A stretch of 64,000 nucleotides of DNA from Emcibacter sp. Lineage in GTDB: Bacteria > Pseudomonadota > Alphaproteobacteria > Sphingomonadales > Emcibacteraceae. How positions within the stretch are numbered: the first letter of the stretch is position 1; each line of letters starts with the position of its first letter. Under the pieces are notes generated by a model. The model was given only the letters and a program-made list of their open reading frames with translations, ran no database searches and had not been told where the DNA came from. The translations under genes were made by a program, and so were the position numbers. Shown here piece after piece: positions 61,298 through 64,000 of the stretch. The stretch spans positions 1 through 64,000 of the forward strand of contig JAKIUQ010000011.1 of the NCBI GenBank assembly GCA_021647465.1, in the 5' to 3' direction.

Positions 61298-62617
61298 TTA
61301 TATCATAAACAGTCCAATGGCCATGATAACCCCTAACACTGGCACAATTACGGTCAGTACTGCAAGGGGGCCGTAGGCATCTTTATGTTTTTCGCCGCAA
61401 ATTGCCCTGATGGTGGTAACCACATAGCCATTATGGGGCAGGCTATCCAGTGCGCCTGATGAAATGGCAACTACCCGGTGCAGCGCGTCCGGATCAACGC
61501 CCAGTTCCAGATAATGTGGGGCCAGCACAGGCAGGGCTATGGACTGTCCGCCCGATGCGGACCCTGTCAGGCCCGCAATCACACTGACCGCAACGGCGGC
61601 CCCGATCAATTCATGACCCGGCAGGCTGGTCATGGCATCAACCACAACCGCAAACGCCGGGGACGCTTTGGCCACAGTACCAAAACCGACTACGGCAGCG
61701 GTATTGCCAATGGCAATCAATGCCCCGGCAGTGCCCGCCGATAACGCGCCCTCCAGATTTTTAAAGGCCTTCCAGTTGAGGAGAATGGTGCTGATCACCC
61801 CACAGGTGAGTGCAATCAGAAGGGCAGATTGTTTCAGGCTGTCATGGAAAGCAAAAGAAACACCGAGAACCAGTACAAGTGGTAACATGCTCAGGAAAGG
61901 ATTGGGTAGATTGCGATTGTGCTCAATCACCGGATCACCCGCCCGGTCATCATAACATTCTCCGTTGGCAACCGCTTTGGCGATCATGCGCCGGAGCCAC
62001 CAGAAGCCGAAGCTTGCCATAAATACGGCCACGACGATGCTGACCTGCCAGCCCGAATACAGCGTGGTGCCGAGGAATTTAATGGGAATGACATTCTGTA
62101 TTTCCGGCGACCCGGCCGATGTCATGGTGAAAGTCACGGACCCGAATGCCAGTGCCGCCGGAATAAAACGACGTGGCAGATTAGCCTGTTTAAACAGGCT
62201 GAGCGCCATGGGATAGACAGAAAAGGCCACCACAAACAGGCTGACCCCGCCATAGGTCATCACCGCACAGGCGGCAACAATGGCAAGGACCGCATGTTTC
62301 AGGCCCAGCTTGCCGACGATCCAGTGGGAAATACTGTCTGCCGCCCCGCAGTCCTCCATAACCTTGCCAAAAATGGCCCCCAGAATGAAGATCGGGAACC
62401 ATGAAAAAATAAAACCGGAAAAGCCTTCCATATAGCTGACCACATAATCGGCCTGTCCCGGTTCCGCAAGCTGGGGAAACAGGGCAAGGTCGCTCATCAG
62501 AGCGACAAAAAGAGCTGATAATGGTCCTGCAATCATCACATTCATGCCACGAATAGTGAGGAATATGAGCAATGACAACCCACCTATCAGGCCAATCATA
62601 CTTAAAGTTTCAATCAT
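61298..62617 (-). CDS. GntP-family permease, probable hydroxybutyrate transporter
   Basis: 439 aa, about 12 helices. GFSGFIFSWFPIFILGAIFG, VMEDCGAADSISHWIVGKLG, TYGGVSLFVVAFSVYPMAL and ASGGQSIALPVLAPHYLELG are GntP-type features. Members of this group transport gluconate or beta-hydroxybutyrate; the neighbouring oligomer hydrolase favours 3-hydroxybutyrate. First gene of a minus-strand unit with the hydrolase. Confidence 0.87.
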   Translation of the reverse strand: MIETLSMIGLIGGLSLLIFLTIRGMNVMIAGPLSALFVALMSDLALFPQLAEPGQADYVVSYMEGFSGFIFSWFPIFILGAIFGKVMEDCGAADSISHWIVGKLGLKHAVLAIVAACAVMTYGGVSLFVVAFSVYPMALSLFKQANLPRRFIPAALAFGSVTFTMTSAGSPEIQNVIPIKFLGTTLYSGWQVSIVVAVFMASFGFWWLRRMIAKAVANGECYDDRAGDPVIEHNRNLPNPFLSMLPLVLVLGVSFAFHDSLKQSALLIALTCGVISTILLNWKAFKNLEGALSAGTAGALIAIGNTAAVVGFGTVAKASPAFAVVVDAMTSLPGHELIGAAVAVSVIAGLTGSASGGQSIALPVLAPHYLELGVDPDALHRVVAISSGALDSLPHNGYVVTTIRAICGEKHKDAYGPLAVLTVIVPVLGVIMAIGLFMI

Positions 62618-62676
62618 GTTGTTCCCAAATAATCCATAAATTTCAACGTAGTAACCAAAGTAGCAACCAAAAAATA

Positions 62677-62690
62677 CCTGTAATTACAGG
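62677..62690. promoter_or_regulatory. Palindromic operator between gntP and TonB-receptor genes
   Basis: CCTGTAATTACAGG is a perfect 14-bp palindrome 60 nt upstream of the permease start. The core TGTAATTACA fits GntR/FadR-type sites (GTnnAC symmetry). The regulator is not in the window. Confidence 0.6.
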
Positions 62691-62726
62691 ACATAATGAC
62701 GGGTTCTGTGGAGATTAAGCTATATG

Positions 62727-62736
62727 GACCATGGTC
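62727..62736. promoter_or_regulatory. Second palindrome in the same divergent region
   Basis: GACCATGGTC is a perfect 10-bp palindrome, followed directly by TATGGTCACATGG, which repeats part of it. It lies closer to the TonB receptor and may be a separate operator for it. Confidence 0.4.
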
Positions 62737-62836
62737 TATGGTCACATGGGCGGGGGAGTGTGCTAGGTTATGCGGAATGAATGCTTTCTATGCTTACGAA
62801 TATATATTGTTAATAAAAAATTCTGGGAGAAGATTG

Positions 62837-64000
62837 TTGAAAAAGCACCTGTCACATAAATTATTATCCTCTATATCACTTGGCGCTATCTTGATGACAA
62901 CAGGGGTTGGTCATACGGCTTTTGCTGCGCAGGGCGAGGCCATTATGGAAGAAGTCATTGTAACCGCCCGCCGACGGGCGGAATCATTGCAGGATGTGCC
63001 TATCGCTGTTTCCGCCTTTGGTGCCAGGATGCTTGAAAATCAGGGAATTCAGGATATTGTGGAGGTGGCGAAATTCACGCCGAACCTGACCCTTGAAGTA
63101 TCCCGCGGCACCAACACGACACTGACGGCTTTCATTCGTGGTATCGGGCAGCAGGATCCCGTAGCCGGTTTTGAGGCCGGGGTCGGACTGTATGTGGATG
63201 ATGTCTATCTCAATCGCCCGCAGGCATCCGTACTTGACGTCTATGACGTAGAACGCATTGAAGTATTGCGTGGACCACAGGGAACACTTTATGGCCGGAA
63301 CACCATCGGGGGCGCGATTAAATATGTCTCTAAGCGCCTGGGGGAAGACCCTAGTTTGAAGGTCAGAGGCTCGGTCGGGAGCTACAAACAGCTTGATCTG
63401 GTTATATCAGGCAGCGCTCCTATCTCGGACAAAGTTCGGGTCGGTGGCTCGTTTGCCACACTCAACCGTGATGGTTTTGGTGAAAATCTGAACCTTGATG
63501 GCATCGACAACTATAATAAACAGGTATTGGCGGGGCGGGCTTCCATTGAGTTTCTACCTTCGGATGATGTCTTCATAAGAATTGCAGCTGACTATGTGAA
63601 AGATGATTCTGACCCACGTCAGGGACACCGTCTGATCCCGAGCACATCGGGCGATCCGGTGCTGGATAATGTCTTTGACACCCGTGCCGGCCTCAACAAC
63701 CCCAAGCAAACTGTAGAGGCATTTGGGGTTTCTTCTCTGGTAGAATGGCAGGTCACAGATACCGTGATGGTTAAAAATATCATGGCCTACCGTGATGATA
63801 AATCCAGAAGCCCTATCGATTTCGACAGCCTGCTGATAGATGATCTCGATGTGCCGGTTGATTATGAGAACCAACAATTTTCGGAAGAGTTCCAGATTCT
63901 ATATCAAGGCGAGAAGCTGAACGGGGTCGCCGGATTCTATTATCTTGACGCCAACGCGTTTAACGAATTTGATGTGATTCTGGGGCCATTAGGTGACATT
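62837..64000 (+). CDS. TonB-dependent receptor, 5' part (runs off right edge)
   Basis: The frame is open to the window end (~388 codons). I favour TTG 62837 because GGGAGA lies 6 nt upstream and it gives a standard signal peptide (LKKHLSHKLLSSISLGAILM...GHTAFAAQG). TTG 62834 and an in-frame ATG at 62777 (adds 20 residues, weak ribosome-binding site) are alternatives. TonB-box region EEVIVTARRRAESLQDVPIA, plug motifs FIRGIGQQDPVAGFEAGVGL, VERIEVLRGPQGTLYGRNTI and GGAIKYVSK, then barrel strands. Divergent from the hydroxybutyrate permease, possibly sharing regulation. Confidence 0.92.
   Translation, partial: MKKHLSHKLLSSISLGAILMTTGVGHTAFAAQGEAIMEEVIVTARRRAESLQDVPIAVSAFGARMLENQGIQDIVEVAKFTPNLTLEVSRGTNTTLTAFIRGIGQQDPVAGFEAGVGLYVDDVYLNRPQASVLDVYDVERIEVLRGPQGTLYGRNTIGGAIKYVSKRLGEDPSLKVRGSVGSYKQLDLVISGSAPISDKVRVGGSFATLNRDGFGENLNLDGIDNYNKQVLAGRASIEFLPSDDVFIRIAADYVKDDSDPRQGHRLIPSTSGDPVLDNVFDTRAGLNNPKQTVEAFGVSSLVEWQVTDTVMVKNIMAYRDDKSRSPIDFDSLLIDDLDVPVDYENQQFSEEFQILYQGEKLNGVAGFYYLDANAFNEFDVILGPLGDI

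Noticed and set aside
1..64000. CRISPR array
   Set aside because: Looked for regularly spaced 25-40 nt repeats; only short non-regular repeats (TTTGGTGCCT, GGAAAATGGGGACAG) were found and no cas genes.

Overview
The window reads as the chromosome of a Gram-negative alphaproteobacterium. Evidence is the hisB-hisH-(GNAT)-hisA-hisF-hisE block divergent from hslVU, two large TonB-dependent receptors with N-terminal plug motifs, 3-hydroxybutyrate oligomer use, and SelO/TrhO/DusC genes of proteobacterial type. A marine Emcibacter- or Kordiimonas-like organism would fit, but that is a guess. Coding is dense on both strands. AT-rich islands with broken mobile genes alternate with GC-richer core genes.

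Layout. 1-7.2 kb: an Rhs polymorphic-toxin locus. It holds the 3' end of one rhs gene with a metallopeptidase-like tip and a secreted putative immunity protein, a relic of conjugative DNA (traD, DUF2493), a second orphan rhs tip with its own immunity gene, and a frameshifted IS110. 7.2-16.9 kb: core genes (his operon, hslVU, an orphan Phd-type antitoxin, dusC, trhO, selO). 16.9-17.8 kb: a tRNA-Ala(GGC) 3' fragment next to a broken tyrosine integrase, probably the scar of an integrative element. 18-27 kb: nhaR divergent from a nine-gene block (hpf-like plus an unusual Mrp-type Na+/H+ antiporter with three antiporter-like subunits). 27-31.6 kb: AraC regulator and acyl-CoA genes (acyl-CoA dehydrogenase, CoA-transferase) beside gene debris, including a chimeric ALDH/acyl-CoA-ligase ORF.

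31.7-40.3 kb: a surface-polysaccharide locus (C-type lectin, GT2, CDP-ribitol synthase, pyruvyltransferase, CDP-polyol phosphotransferase, flippase) that predicts a ribitol-phosphate-containing, teichoic-acid-like glycan. 40.4-40.9 kb: dead IS6. 41-53.9 kb: LuxR regulator, gabD-gabT, a TetR repressor with palindromes upstream of itself and of a TonB receptor, then TPR-sulfotransferase, MFS, nitrilase-fold amidohydrolase and a secreted serine hydrolase, probably one uptake and degradation unit. 53.9-54.9 kb: a group II intron remnant abutting a broken IS3 transposase. 55-64 kb: a CrbS/CrbR-like transporter-linked two-component system next to a lipoprotein 3-hydroxybutyrate oligomer hydrolase, a GntP-type permease and a divergent TonB receptor that runs off the right edge.

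The most novel candidate is the first Rhs tip. Its toxin domain looks like an M35 (aspzincin) metallopeptidase. The exported downstream protein resembles the N-terminal propeptide-like domain of M35 proteases, so the immunity factor may be a detached protease pro-domain.
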